Shown piece by piece: positions 1 to 8,974 of a stretch of DNA of 64,000 nt. Origin of the DNA: Arthrobacter_H sp030452125 (GTDB lineage Bacteria > Actinomycetota > Actinomycetes > Actinomycetales > Micrococcaceae). The position numbers were made by a program, and so were the translations under genes. The notes below the pieces were generated by a model that worked only from the letters and a program-made list of their open reading frames with translations, searched no databases and was not told the DNA's origin. Numbering within the stretch: position 1 is the first letter of the stretch; each line of letters begins with the position of its first letter. The stretch lies in the NCBI GenBank assembly GCA_052379645.1, contig JBQSYU010000013.1; one strand, written 5' to 3'.

Positions 1-2
1 CG

Positions 3-1658
3 TTCCTGAATGCCGGAAAGACCCAGCGCGGTGAACTCGTGTCCTGCTTCCTGCTGCGCATCGAGGACAATCTCGAATCCATCGGCCGCAGCGTCAACTC
101 CGCCTTGCAGCTCTCCAAGCGCGGCGGCGGCGTCGCACTGCTGCTGACGAACCTGCGCGAGCAGGGCGCACCGATCAAGAAGATCGAGAACCAGGCCTCC
201 GGCGTCGTCCCGGTCATGAAGATCCTGGAGGACTCCTTCTCCTACGCCAACCAGCTCGGGGCCCGCCAAGGCGCCGGCGCCGCCTACCTGCACGTCCATC
301 ACCCCGACATCCTGGCGTTCCTGGACACCAAACGGGAGAACGCCGATGAAAAGATCCGGATCAAGACCCTCTCGCTGGGTGTGGTGATCCCCGATGTGAC
401 CTTCGAGCTGGCCAAGCGGGGGGAGGACATGCACCTGTTCTCGCCCTATGACGTCCAGCGGGAGTACGGCACGGCCCTTTCGGATCTGTCGGTGACCGAG
501 CACTATGACGAGATGGTCGCGAACCCGCGGATCGGCAAGAAGACCCTCAGCGCCCGGGCCTTCTTCAGGACCATCGCCGAACTGCAATTCGAATCGGGCT
601 ACCCGTACGTGATGTTCGAAGACACGGTCAATGCCGCCAACCCGCTGAAGGGGTGGATCAACATGTCGAACCTGTGCTCGGAGATCCTGCAGGTGAACAC
701 CGCGTCGGACTACGACAACGCCATCGGATACCAGCAGGTCGGCCGGGACATCTCCTGCAACCTCGGATCGCTGAACATCGCCGCGGCCATGGCCTCCGGT
801 GACCTGGCGAGCACGGTCGACACCGCGGTACGCGGGCTGACCAGTGTCTCCGAGCTTTCGGACATCGACGCGGTCCCCTCCATCGCCCACGGCAACGAGC
901 TCTCCCATGCGATCGGCCTGGGGCAGATGAACCTGCACGGCTACCTGGCGTCCCAGCGCATCCACTACGGCAGCGAGGAGGGCGTGGATTTCACGAACAT
1001 GTACTTCTACACGGTCACCTACCACGCACTGCGCGCCTCGAACCGGATCTCGATCCACCGCGGACAGGCCTTCGGGGACTTCGAGAACAGTTCCTATGCC
1101 GACGGCTCCTACTTCGAGAAATACACCGAAAGGGTCTGGGAGCCGGCCACGGCGCGGGTGCGTGAGGTCTTCCGTGAAGCCGGCGTGGACATCCCGACCC
1201 GGCAGGACTGGCAGGAACTAAGCGAATCCGTGCAGAAGCACGGGATCTACAACGCCTACCTGCAGGCGGTGCCCCCGACCGGATCGATCAGCTACATCAA
1301 CAACGCCACCGCGTCGATCCACCCCATCGCCTCGAAGATCGAGATCCGCAAGGAAGGCAAGCTCGGACGCGTGTACTTCCCGGCGCCGCATATGGACAAC
1401 GAGAACCTGGAGTTCTTCAAGGACTCCTACGAGATCGGCTACGAGAAGATCATCGACACCTACGCAGCGGCCACGCAACACGTGGACCAGGGACTGTCCT
1501 GCACGTTGTTCTTCCGCGACACCGCCACCACCCGCGACATCAACAAGGCGCAGATCCATGCCTGGCGCCAGGGCATCAAGACGCTCTACTACATCCGGTT
1601 GCGGCAGATGGCCCTGACCGGCACCGAAGTCGAGAACTGCGTTTCCTGCGAACTCTGA
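3..1658 (+). CDS. nrdE: Ribonucleotide reductase class Ib, alpha subunit (3' part)
   Basis: Large catalytic subunit of the class Ib enzyme, reducing ribonucleoside diphosphates to deoxyribonucleotides in the cytoplasm. The frame is open at the left edge, so the N-terminus lies outside; about 552 residues are visible. Family motifs seen are the N-x-C-x-E active site (SNLCSE), NLGSLNIA, the phosphate-binding PTGSISYINN segment, and the redox-active tail ENCVSCEL with two cysteines that re-reduce the active site. nrdF follows 34 bases downstream on the same strand. In class Ib operons nrdH and nrdI usually precede nrdE, and would lie upstream of this window. The gene looks intact here. Confidence 0.96.
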   Translation, partial: FLNAGKTQRGELVSCFLLRIEDNLESIGRSVNSALQLSKRGGGVALLLTNLREQGAPIKKIENQASGVVPVMKILEDSFSYANQLGARQGAGAAYLHVHHPDILAFLDTKRENADEKIRIKTLSLGVVIPDVTFELAKRGEDMHLFSPYDVQREYGTALSDLSVTEHYDEMVANPRIGKKTLSARAFFRTIAELQFESGYPYVMFEDTVNAANPLKGWINMSNLCSEILQVNTASDYDNAIGYQQVGRDISCNLGSLNIAAAMASGDLASTVDTAVRGLTSVSELSDIDAVPSIAHGNELSHAIGLGQMNLHGYLASQRIHYGSEEGVDFTNMYFYTVTYHALRASNRISIHRGQAFGDFENSSYADGSYFEKYTERVWEPATARVREVFREAGVDIPTRQDWQELSESVQKHGIYNAYLQAVPPTGSISYINNATASIHPIASKIEIRKEGKLGRVYFPAPHMDNENLEFFKDSYEIGYEKIIDTYAAATQHVDQGLSCTLFFRDTATTRDINKAQIHAWRQGIKTLYYIRLRQMALTGTEVENCVSCEL

Positions 1659-1692
1659 CCCTCCACCCCCGACGAAGGAAGACCCCATACCC

Positions 1693-2727
1693 ATGAGCTT
1701 GTCCCCAGAGGCCCCGGTCGCCGAGCACCTGCTGCGCGACTCAGTCACCCCTCCCTCCTACCGGATCGACCCCGCCGCCCGGTTGCGGCCGATCAACTGG
1801 AACCGCGTCACCGATGAGAAGGACCTGGAGGTCTGGAACCGTTTGACGGCCAACTTCTGGCTGCCCGAGAAGGTCCCTCTCTCCAACGACATCCCGGCCT
1901 GGCAGCGGATGTCCCAGGAGGAACGAACCCTGACCATGCGGGTCTTCACCGGGTTGACCATGCTGGACACCGTCCAGGCGACCGTCGGGGAGATCAGCCA
2001 GATCCAGGATGCGCGGACCGAACACGAAGAGGCCGTCTACACCAACATCGCCTTCATGCAGGCCGTGCACGCCCGCTCGTATTCCTCGGTCTTCTCGACG
2101 CTGACCAGCACCCGGGAAATCGATGAGGCCTACGCCTGGGCCGTGGGCAACGACCAGCTGCAGGAACGGTGCAAGAAGGTCCTGCACCACTACTACGGGG
2201 ATGATCCGCTCAAACGCAAGGTCGCCTCCACGTTGCTGTCCTCGCTGCTGCTGTATGCGGGCTTCTATCTGCCCCTGCACTTCTCGGTGCACGCGACGCT
2301 GACGAACACCGCGGACATGATCCGCCTGATCCTGCGGGACAAGGCGGTGCACGGGTACTACTCCGGCTATAAGTTCCAGCGCGGGCTGGAAACCCGCAGT
2401 CGGGAGGAACAAGAAGAGATCCGCGTGTTCACGTACGAGCTGCTCGAGGAACTCTACGAGTTGGAACTGGACTACTCCGGGGCGCTCTACGAGCCGCTGG
2501 GGCTGATGGAGGACGTGGCCGTCTTCGTGCGGTACAACGCCAATAAGGCGCTCATGAACCTGGGCTATCCCGCACGGTTCCCGGCCGAGGAAACCGAGGT
2601 CAACCCGGAGATCCTGGCCGCCCTGTCCCCGGGGGCCGATGAGAACCATGACTTCTTCTCCGGCTCAGGTTCCTCCTATGTCATCGGCAAGGGGGAGGAC
2701 ACCACCGACTCCGACTGGGCCTTCTGA
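1693..2727 (+). CDS. nrdF: Ribonucleotide reductase class Ib, beta subunit
   Basis: Small subunit carrying the dimetal-tyrosyl radical cofactor, partner of NrdE. It has 344 residues, normal for NrdF. The ferritin-like helices with metal ligands are recognisable (EEAVYTNIAFMQAVHARSY; LHFSVHA region), and the C-terminal tail ends in acidic and aromatic residues that dock into the alpha subunit. A GAAGGAAG ribosome-binding site lies about 10 bases before the ATG. It closes the nrd operon and is followed by a hairpin terminator shared with the convergent gene. Confidence 0.97.
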   Translation: MSLSPEAPVAEHLLRDSVTPPSYRIDPAARLRPINWNRVTDEKDLEVWNRLTANFWLPEKVPLSNDIPAWQRMSQEERTLTMRVFTGLTMLDTVQATVGEISQIQDARTEHEEAVYTNIAFMQAVHARSYSSVFSTLTSTREIDEAYAWAVGNDQLQERCKKVLHHYYGDDPLKRKVASTLLSSLLLYAGFYLPLHFSVHATLTNTADMIRLILRDKAVHGYYSGYKFQRGLETRSREEQEEIRVFTYELLEELYELELDYSGALYEPLGLMEDVAVFVRYNANKALMNLGYPARFPAEETEVNPEILAALSPGADENHDFFSGSGSSYVIGKGEDTTDSDWAF

Positions 2728-2746
2728 GCCAACCATCACGAAGATG

Positions 2747-2783
2747 CCGGCACCCCTGGAGAGATGGGGGTAGGGGGTGCCGG
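2747..2783. terminator. Hairpin between convergent nrdF and epimerase-like gene
   Basis: A perfect 10-bp stem, CCGGCACCCC (2747-2756) with GGGGTGCCGG (2774-2783), separated by 17 bases. It sits in the 65-bp gap between two converging genes, where a bidirectional terminator is expected. No T-run follows, so its strength is uncertain. Confidence 0.6.
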
Positions 2784-2792
2784 TCCCGCACC

Positions 2793-3539
2793 TCAGCGGG
2801 GACCGGGCCGCTCCTGCAGGTACTGCGCGAAGGTCTGGTCCCCGTAGGGTTCTCCGGGGACCAGGTTCGCCCCGGCGTCGAGCCCCTTGAAGATCTGGAG
2901 GAAGGGCAGGCGCACCTGGAGCGAGGGGCGTCTGCCCCCGCGGGCCGTGCGCCATTGCCGGTACAGCTCACCGATGCCCAGTCGTTCGGGGCCGCCGATG
3001 TCAGCCACCCTGCCTTGGGGGACGCCGGCAGCCCAATGCGCCAGCCGGCCGGCCACCTCGGGCACGGCGATGGTCTGGAACCGTGCGGCCGGGGCCAACA
3101 CGACCGGTAGGTGGCGTTGGGCGGTGAAGAGCCCGTCGATCAATGAGTGGAACTGGGTGGCCCGTTGCACGGTGAACGGCACCCCGGAGGCCTGCACGAC
3201 CCTTTCGATCGCGAGCCGCTGGTTGTAGTAGGACAGCGGGATGTCCTCGATGCCGACGATCGAGATGAGCACCAGATGTCCGATGCCGGCCCGCTGGACG
3301 GCAGCCACCAGGTTCCGGGCGAGCCTCAGATCCCGGGCACCCCCGGTATGGGCGCAATGCACAACCGTCTCCACCCCGCGCAGGGCCTCGTTGAGACCTG
3401 CTCCGGTGAACAGGTCGGCCGGGAGCAGGCCGACCCGCCCGGAACTGGAGGTCCCCACGGCCTCGTGGCCGGCGGCCTCCACCGCGGCAAACGTCGGGGC
3501 CCCGAGTTGTCCCCCGGCCCCGGTGATCAGGATCTTCAT
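2793..3539 (-). CDS. NAD(P)-binding atypical SDR (NmrA/epimerase-like)
   Basis: Short-chain dehydrogenase-like protein of 248 residues. It opens with a Rossmann nucleotide-binding loop, ILITGAGGQLG (TGxxGxxG type), and has a YNQRLAIE segment, resembling the YxxxK region but with no clear catalytic Tyr-x3-Lys. It therefore fits the atypical NmrA-like group that binds NAD(P) without always catalysing redox chemistry. I chose the ATG at 3539 because it places the Rossmann loop at residue 4; the frame stays open upstream but without family-like sequence. The substrate is not predictable. It is transcribed away from the YnfA-like gene. Confidence 0.8.
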   Translation of the reverse strand: MKILITGAGGQLGAPTFAAVEAAGHEAVGTSSSGRVGLLPADLFTGAGLNEALRGVETVVHCAHTGGARDLRLARNLVAAVQRAGIGHLVLISIVGIEDIPLSYYNQRLAIERVVQASGVPFTVQRATQFHSLIDGLFTAQRHLPVVLAPAARFQTIAVPEVAGRLAHWAAGVPQGRVADIGGPERLGIGELYRQWRTARGGRRPSLQVRLPFLQIFKGLDAGANLVPGEPYGDQTFAQYLQERPGPR

Positions 3540-3680
3540 CGTGCGCCCCTTTCCGGCGGGACCAGTGCGTGCACCAGACCCGCGTTGGATCGTGGAACCA
3601 GTCTGCCCCGCCGGGCCGGCGAAGGACAGGTGGGCGCCCACCCAACTCCGGGGAAGGGGGGCGTCGGTCAGACTGGAGGC

Positions 3681-4019
3681 ATGACCATCACGAAATCCAT
3701 CGTCCTCTTCGCCCTGGCAGCCGTCGCCGAAATCGGTGGCGCCTGGCTGATCTGGCAGGCCGTACGCGAGGACCGGGCCTGGTGGCTCGCCGGCCTCGGG
3801 GTCATGGCCCTCGGTGTCTACGGGTTCGTGGCGACCTTGCAGCCCGAGGCGAACTTCGGGCGGATCCTGGCTGCTTATGGCGGAGTGTTCGTCGCCGGTT
3901 CCCTGCTCTGGGGGATGGCCTTCGACGGGTTCCGTCCCGATCGGTGGGACCTCGTGGGGGCGGCGATCTGCCTGGTGGGCGTCGCGGTCATCATGTTCGT
4001 TCCGCGCACGGGAAACTAG
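3681..4019 (+). CDS. Small multidrug-like membrane protein (YnfA/UPF0060 family)
   Basis: A 112-residue integral membrane protein with four predicted helices, the usual size of the YnfA/UPF0060 family. The N-terminal AAVAEIGGAWLIWQ and the LAAYGGVFV segments are characteristic. The family resembles small multidrug resistance proteins; efflux has been proposed but substrates are poorly defined. A GGAGG site overlaps the bases before the ATG at 3681. It probably stands alone, transcribed divergently from the epimerase-like gene. Confidence 0.85.
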   Translation: MTITKSIVLFALAAVAEIGGAWLIWQAVREDRAWWLAGLGVMALGVYGFVATLQPEANFGRILAAYGGVFVAGSLLWGMAFDGFRPDRWDLVGAAICLVGVAVIMFVPRTGN

Positions 4020-4298
4020 GAGGCCCCCGGGGCCTGGCCGAGGCCGCTCCCGACCGCCGGGAACACCGGTCCCCGGGTGACCTCCCGTGACGGCGGAAGA
4101 CCGAAGGTGACACCCGAGGGGCGTGGTGGCGGGCCGGTGACCGGGGAGGGGCGCCATGTTTCGTCACGGGAGGTCACCGACCGTCAAGCCTGTCGGGGAC
4201 CGAGGGACGGACGGATAGCTTCGGTCGGGAGGCCCCGATCGCGGGCTTCCGAATCGTTCCCCCCGGCGCCGCCTGGCGCCCGATCCGCAGGAGGGCCC
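4020..4298 (+). promoter_or_regulatory. Leader with 17-bp perfect inverted repeat
   Basis: This 279-base gap before the DszC/SfnB-like gene holds a perfect 17-bp inverted repeat: GGTGACCTCCCGTGACG at 4076-4092 and its exact complement at 4162-4178, with 69 bases between. An imperfect hairpin (GGAGGCCC / GGGCTTCC, about 4231-4252) follows. Spacing this wide suits either two operator half-sites for a looping regulator or a long-stem RNA leader. I could not match it to any riboswitch core I know, including SAM types. Confidence 0.55.
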
Positions 4299-5636
4299 AT
4301 GAGCCAGCAGACCGTTAAACCCACCGCCGCAGCGGCAGGACAGCCCACCTTCGCCGAACCGGGGCGCCCCGCGGCGGTCATCCACCCCGTAGCCCGACTC
4401 GAAACGACCCTGCCGCAGTACCAACAGCTGGCCGCCCGTTTCCGACCGCTCTTCGCTGGGATCGCCGCGGAATCCTCTGCCCGTGAAAAGGACCACCAGC
4501 TCCCGGTGGCGCAGATCCGGGAACTGGCCGCGGCCGGGTTCGGGGCCCTGCGGGTGGCCGTGGAGGACGGCGGCTTCGGAGCCAGCCTGCCGCAACTCTT
4601 CGCCCTGTTGACCGAACTGGCGGCCGCCGACTCGAACATCCCCCAGGCCCTGCGCGCCCACTTCGCCTTCGTCGAGGACCGGATCCTGGCCGAGCCCGGT
4701 GAAGCCCGTGATCGATGGTTGCGCCGTTTCGTGCGCGGTGAACTGGTCGGCAACGCCTGGACCGAGGTCGGAGCCGTCGAAGTCGGGCAGGTCCAGACCA
4801 CCGTGGACCCGGCCCCCGAGCTGGGCCCCGGCCTCTTCCGGGTCAACGGGACCAAGTACTACTCGACCGGCAGCATCTTCGCCGACTGGATCGATGTCTA
4901 CTCCGAACGCACCGACACCGGCCGTCGGGTCATCGCCGCCGTCGATGCCCACCAGGCTGGGGTGCGCCACCACGATGACTGGGATGGTTTCGGCCAGCAG
5001 ACCACCGGCTCGGGAACCTCGATCTTCGTCGACGCCGTCGTGCGCCAGGAGAGCCTGATCGATTTTGAAACCCGCTTCAAATACCAGACGGCGTTCTACC
5101 AGACGGTGTTGCTGGCCGTGCAGGCCGGCAGCATCCGTGCCGCCGAACGGGAGTTCGCCGCCGAGGTCCATCGCCGTACCCGCACCTTCAGCCATGCCGC
5201 TGCACCGGTCTGGCGCGAAGACCCGCAGATCCTGCAGATCGTCGGGGAGGTCTCCGCCGCAGGGTTCGCGGGGGAGTCCATCGTCGAACGGGTGGCCGCC
5301 TCCCTGCAGGAAGCCCACGATGCCGCAGCGGACCTCAGGGCCGGACGGATCGACACCGATCGCGAGGAAGAGCTGAACGACGGCGCCGAACTGGCCTCCG
5401 CACAGGGCCAGGTGGCGCTGACCCCGCTTTCGGTGGACGCCCTTTCGCACGCCTTCGACGCGCTGGCGGCCTCGGCCACCTCCACGGTGAAGAACCTGGA
5501 CCGGCATTGGCGCAATGCCCGCACCGCGGGGAACCACAACCCGGCGGTCTTCAAGGCCCGCCTGATCGGGGACCTGACCGTGAACGGCACCGCCTTGCCC
5601 CGGGTGTGGGCCATCGGCAAGTCGAAGAAGCCATGA
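4299..5636 (+). CDS. Acyl-CoA dehydrogenase-fold flavoprotein, DszC/SfnB-like
   Basis: A 445-residue protein of the acyl-CoA dehydrogenase superfamily, closest in feel to the SfnB/DszC flavin-dependent monooxygenases that act on sulfur compounds rather than acyl-CoAs. Helical N-domain, beta middle domain (GTKYYSTGSIFADWIDV) and helical C-domain are all present. The usual acyl-CoA dehydrogenase catalytic glutamate region is not evident, consistent with a monooxygenase that would need a flavin reductase partner. None is adjacent. The ATG at 4299 has a CAGGAGGG site; upstream in-frame sequence is arginine-rich and not family-like. Sulfur acquisition is an inference from the family. Confidence 0.8.
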   Translation: MSQQTVKPTAAAAGQPTFAEPGRPAAVIHPVARLETTLPQYQQLAARFRPLFAGIAAESSAREKDHQLPVAQIRELAAAGFGALRVAVEDGGFGASLPQLFALLTELAAADSNIPQALRAHFAFVEDRILAEPGEARDRWLRRFVRGELVGNAWTEVGAVEVGQVQTTVDPAPELGPGLFRVNGTKYYSTGSIFADWIDVYSERTDTGRRVIAAVDAHQAGVRHHDDWDGFGQQTTGSGTSIFVDAVVRQESLIDFETRFKYQTAFYQTVLLAVQAGSIRAAEREFAAEVHRRTRTFSHAAAPVWREDPQILQIVGEVSAAGFAGESIVERVAASLQEAHDAAADLRAGRIDTDREEELNDGAELASAQGQVALTPLSVDALSHAFDALAASATSTVKNLDRHWRNARTAGNHNPAVFKARLIGDLTVNGTALPRVWAIGKSKKP

Positions 5637-5683
5637 TCACCACCGGATCATTGATTACGCATCATCTTTACAGCCTAATCAAG

Positions 5684-5702
5684 TAAGGCTAGGCTAATTC
5701 TG
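5684..5702. promoter_or_regulatory. Candidate DtxR/IdeR-type iron box
   Basis: TAAGGCTAGGCTAATTCTG matches the DtxR/IdeR consensus (TTAGGTTAGSCTAACCTAA) at about 12 of 19 positions, with a good left half and TAGGCTAA core but a poor right half. It lies upstream of the acyl-CoA ligase. Weak on its own. Confidence 0.25.
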
Positions 5703-5720
5703 CTTGGTTGAAGGTGATGC

Positions 5721-5761
5721 CCGATGGCCGCAGACTCGTCGCAGTAGTCTGCGGCCATCGG
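5721..5761 (+). terminator. 15-bp perfect hairpin
   Basis: CCGATGGCCGCAGAC (5721-5735) pairs perfectly with 5747-5761 around an 11-base loop. It sits 85 bases after the flavoprotein stop. No T-tract follows, so it may be a GC-type terminator or a processed 3' end rather than a classical terminator. Confidence 0.5.
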
Positions 5762-5950
5762 TCTGCCAGGGGGCGCCGGTGGTGCAGGCCACCCTTCGTC
5801 CGGCATTCCGCCCCGCCACCCACCATGGGCGCCTCGAGCGATCGTCGTCCACCGGATGGTTCCGGGGGCGGCGTGGAACGGAGTTTCTTGACGTGGGCCT
5901 CGGTTTCATTACACACTGATGTGACATATCCCACGAGTCGAGGAGCGGCA

Positions 5951-7489
5951 ATGTTCGCCACCCTGTCAGTTGCCGCCATCGTCGCGGAATCCGCCCAACG
6001 CTTCGGCGACCGCCCGGCCATGACGTTGGCGGGGGAAACCGTGAGCTATGCGCAGCTATGGGACCAGACCCGCGCCTACGCCGGTGCGCTGCGTGATCGT
6101 GGCATCGGCCCCGGCTCCCGGGTGGCCGTATTGATCCCCAACGTCATCGACTTCGCCCGCACCTACTATGCGGTGCTGGCCCTGGGCGCGACCGTCGTGC
6201 CCGTGCACGCCCTCTTGAAGCGCCACGAAATCGAATACATCCTCAACGACGCCGAGGCCTCCCTGCTGGTCTGTGCGGCCCCGCTGCTCGGTGAAGGTGC
6301 GAAGGCCGCCGCGGCATCCGACGTCGATGTGGTGACCGTTCTCGCCCCGGAAGGCGAGGGGCCGGACCGCCTCGAAGACCTCGCGGGTCAGGCAACACCC
6401 ATCGACACCTACCTGCCGATGCGCCCCGACGACAACGCGACGATCCTCTACACCTCGGGCACCACCGGCAAACCCAAGGGGGCATTGGGCTGCCACTTCG
6501 CCCTCCTGGAGCAGGTCAATGTGCTGCTGACCAGCACCTTCGACTACCGCGAGGGGGACCGCGTCTTCGGCGGATTGCCGCTGTTTCACACCTTCGGACA
6601 GACCGTGGTGCTCAATGCCGGGCTCCGCGCCGGAGCGGAGATCATGCTGCTGCCCAAGTTCACCCCGGCCGCCGCCTTGGATCTGCTGCTGGACAACGAC
6701 GTGGATATCTTCTGCGGGGTGCCCACCATGTACATGGGACTGCTCCAGGCTCATCGGGACCGCCCGGAGAAGCCGGCCAAACTGCGTTACGCAGTGTCCG
6801 GCGGCTCCGCGTTGTCGGTGGCAGCACTGCACAACTTCGAGGAGGCCTTCGGCGCACCGGTCCATGAGGGCTGGGGGCTGACCGAGACCTCACCGGTGGC
6901 CGCCTTCAACCACGTGGGCGACGTGCCGGTTCCCGGCAGTGTCGGCAAGGCCATCTGGGGTGTGGATATCGAGGTCGCCCGTCCCGAGGTGGCCGAATCC
7001 ATCGAATTCCTGCCCCGCGGAGAGCTGGGCGAGTTCGTGGTCCGCGGACACAACCTCTTTTCCGGCTACCTCAACCGCCCCGAGGCCACCGCAGAAGCGG
7101 TCGTCGACGGCTGGTTCCGTACCGGAGACCTGGGGACCAAGGACGACGACGGCATCCTGCGGATCATGGACCGCAAGAAGGAAATGATCCTGCGCAACGG
7201 CTACAACGTGTATCCACGCGAGGTGGAGGAGTTCCTGATGGAACATCCAGACATCGACAGCGTTGCCGTCTTCGGCGTGGAGGATGCAACCCACGGCCAG
7301 GAGGTCGCGGCAGCGGTCTCGTTGGTCCCGGGTAGCAAGCTCACCGCCGACGACATCCGCGCCTACGCCAAGGACGGGGTGGCAGCCTATAAGTACCCGC
7401 GGATAGTGCAGATCGTCTCCGAGTTCCCGGTCGGACCCAGCGGCAAGATCCTCAAACGCGAACTCGTCGCCCAATACTCCAAGGAGTAA
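5951..7489 (+). CDS. Long-chain fatty-acid--CoA ligase (AMP-forming)
   Basis: ATP-dependent acyl-CoA synthetase of the ANL superfamily, 512 residues. It carries the AMP/ATP loop YTSGTTGKPKG (around residue 161), the GWGLTETSP motif, the YRTGDLG-type hinge (WFRTGDLG) and the C-terminal PSGKILKREL with the catalytic lysine. It activates a carboxylic acid via an acyl-adenylate; chain-length preference cannot be read. The ATG at 5951 follows a GAGGAG site; a longer in-frame extension to 5708 runs through the hairpin and is not family-like. No beta-oxidation partners adjoin it. Confidence 0.9.
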   Translation: MFATLSVAAIVAESAQRFGDRPAMTLAGETVSYAQLWDQTRAYAGALRDRGIGPGSRVAVLIPNVIDFARTYYAVLALGATVVPVHALLKRHEIEYILNDAEASLLVCAAPLLGEGAKAAAASDVDVVTVLAPEGEGPDRLEDLAGQATPIDTYLPMRPDDNATILYTSGTTGKPKGALGCHFALLEQVNVLLTSTFDYREGDRVFGGLPLFHTFGQTVVLNAGLRAGAEIMLLPKFTPAAALDLLLDNDVDIFCGVPTMYMGLLQAHRDRPEKPAKLRYAVSGGSALSVAALHNFEEAFGAPVHEGWGLTETSPVAAFNHVGDVPVPGSVGKAIWGVDIEVARPEVAESIEFLPRGELGEFVVRGHNLFSGYLNRPEATAEAVVDGWFRTGDLGTKDDDGILRIMDRKKEMILRNGYNVYPREVEEFLMEHPDIDSVAVFGVEDATHGQEVAAAVSLVPGSKLTADDIRAYAKDGVAAYKYPRIVQIVSEFPVGPSGKILKRELVAQYSKE

Positions 7490-7528
7490 GGACGCAGCGA
7501 ACGACCGGTGGGGCAGGGGTACAGCGGG

Positions 7529-8974
7529 TTACCTGTTCCGTCCGGGGTTTTTGGCTATCCACGCCCGACGAACCCGGGCCAGGAGGCCGGTGGCCAAGCT
7601 CATCGGCGGGGCAGCCAACCGGGCCTGGACATCCTCGAGTGCCGCGTCGCGTAGCGCCTCGGAATAGGTCGGATACGGATGGATCGTCCCGGCAACCTCC
7701 GAGGCACTCAGTCTGGAGTGCACCGCCAAGGTCAGCTCGGCCAGGGTGTCCCCGGCCCGGGGCCCCACGATGGTCCCTCCGACGAGCTTGCCCCGCCGAT
7801 CCACGACGACCTGCGTATAACCCTGCGTCTGGCCGGCGGTGATGGCCCGATCGAGTTCGCCATGCCAGCTGGTATGCACCCGGTCACCGGGTTGGGACGC
7901 GGCGCCGCGTCCGACGGCTGCGACTTCGGGTGAGGTGAAGGTGACGCGGGGCACGACGGCGGGGATCCTGCGGCGCAGGCCCAGCGCCGCATTGGAGGCA
8001 GCGACGCTCCCGTGCAAGCCCGCCACGTGGGTGAAGTCCTCGTAGGCGGTGATATCGCCCGCGGCACGAATGAGCGGGTTCGAGGTGCGCAAGGTGGCAT
8101 CGGTGAGAACGTGTCCGCGCGTATCCAGCTTCACGCCGATGGTTTCCAGCCCGAGTCCGGAGGTCCGGGGGCTGCGGCCGGTGGCCAGGAGCACCAGGTG
8201 GGCGACGACGTCTTCTCCGGTGTCCAAATGCAAAGTGGCATCGTCGGGACCACCGGTGGCTTCGGTGATGGCCGCCTCCTCCAGGATCCGTGTCCCGTCG
8301 TCCTGCAGGCTCCGGCGCAGGATATCCGCTGCCTCGAGGTCTTCCTTGGGCAGCAGGCGCGAGCGGACCACCAGGGTCACGGCAGATCCGAGTCGGGCGA
8401 AGGCCTGACCGATTTCACAAGCGATGGGTCCGCCTCCCACGACGACCAACCGATCCGGCAGCTCGGTGACATCCCAGATGCTGTCAGAGGTCACTGTCAG
8501 GCACGGATCGAGGCCCGGAATCAGCGGAGCGGAAGGCGCGCTGCCGGTGGCCAGTAGGGCCTGCCGAAAGCGGATGGTTCGCCCATCGACGTCGGCCCGG
8601 CCGGGACCGCGGAACACCAGTGTTCCCTGCATGACCTCGACGCCCGCGGCCCCCAATGCCTCCGGGGTATCTCCCGGTTCGATCGTGGCGATTGCCGCAG
8701 CGATCCGTTCGCGCGCCGTGCCGAATTCCAGGCGCTGCCCGCCCGAGCGGTGGCCCTGCACCGATTCCTCGGCAGAGGAAAGCAAGGTCTTCGAGGGGAC
8801 ACATCCGGTGTACAGGCAGTCTCCTCCGGGACGCGCACGCTCCACGAGGAGCGTTTTGACGCCGAAACCGGCAGCGGTCTTCGCGCCGACGATCCCCGCC
8901 GAGCCTCCACCAACCACCAGGAACTCGATGGTTCGATCCTTGGGTGACATATCCAGATTTTCGAAGCGTTCCAT
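7529..8974 (-). CDS. FAD-dependent pyridine nucleotide-disulfide oxidoreductase
   Basis: Member of the mercuric reductase/dihydrolipoamide dehydrogenase superfamily, about 481 residues. It has an N-terminal FAD loop (VVGGGSAG), the redox-active disulfide GGDCLYTGCVPSK (CxxxxC), a second NAD(P) loop (VVGGGPIACE), ATGRSPRT, and a C-terminal dimer motif HPYPTYSE holding the catalytic His-Glu pair. The HPYPT rather than HAHPT pattern argues against a true lipoamide dehydrogenase; no HMA domain or C-terminal cysteines for mercury are seen. Start is uncertain: ATG 8974 is preferred; ATG 8950 or 9037 are possible. It is divergent from the Crp/Fnr-type regulator. Confidence 0.85.
   Translation of the reverse strand: MERFENLDMSPKDRTIEFLVVGGGSAGIVGAKTAAGFGVKTLLVERARPGGDCLYTGCVPSKTLLSSAEESVQGHRSGGQRLEFGTARERIAAAIATIEPGDTPEALGAAGVEVMQGTLVFRGPGRADVDGRTIRFRQALLATGSAPSAPLIPGLDPCLTVTSDSIWDVTELPDRLVVVGGGPIACEIGQAFARLGSAVTLVVRSRLLPKEDLEAADILRRSLQDDGTRILEEAAITEATGGPDDATLHLDTGEDVVAHLVLLATGRSPRTSGLGLETIGVKLDTRGHVLTDATLRTSNPLIRAAGDITAYEDFTHVAGLHGSVAASNAALGLRRRIPAVVPRVTFTSPEVAAVGRGAASQPGDRVHTSWHGELDRAITAGQTQGYTQVVVDRRGKLVGGTIVGPRAGDTLAELTLAVHSRLSASEVAGTIHPYPTYSEALRDAALEDVQARLAAPPMSLATGLLARVRRAWIAKNPGRNR

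Larger units (their letters stand above)
5637..5950. other. 314-base gap with AT-rich start and strong hairpin
   Basis: No coding sequence is supported. The first 65 bases are AT-rich for this genome and contain an iron-box-like motif. A 15-bp perfect hairpin follows. The final part, just before the acyl-CoA ligase, contains ACACACTGATGTGACAT-like sequence and a GAGGAG ribosome-binding site at about 5939-5944. Confidence 0.6.

Noticed and set aside
1741..2649. Minus-strand frame opposite nrdF
   Set aside because: nrdF is unambiguous; the antisense frame has no family resemblance.
4020..4298. SAM riboswitch before the sulfur-type flavoprotein
   Set aside because: Considered because of the gene family, but none of the SAM-I, SAM-II or SAM-IV core sequences is recognisable; only the inverted repeat is reported.
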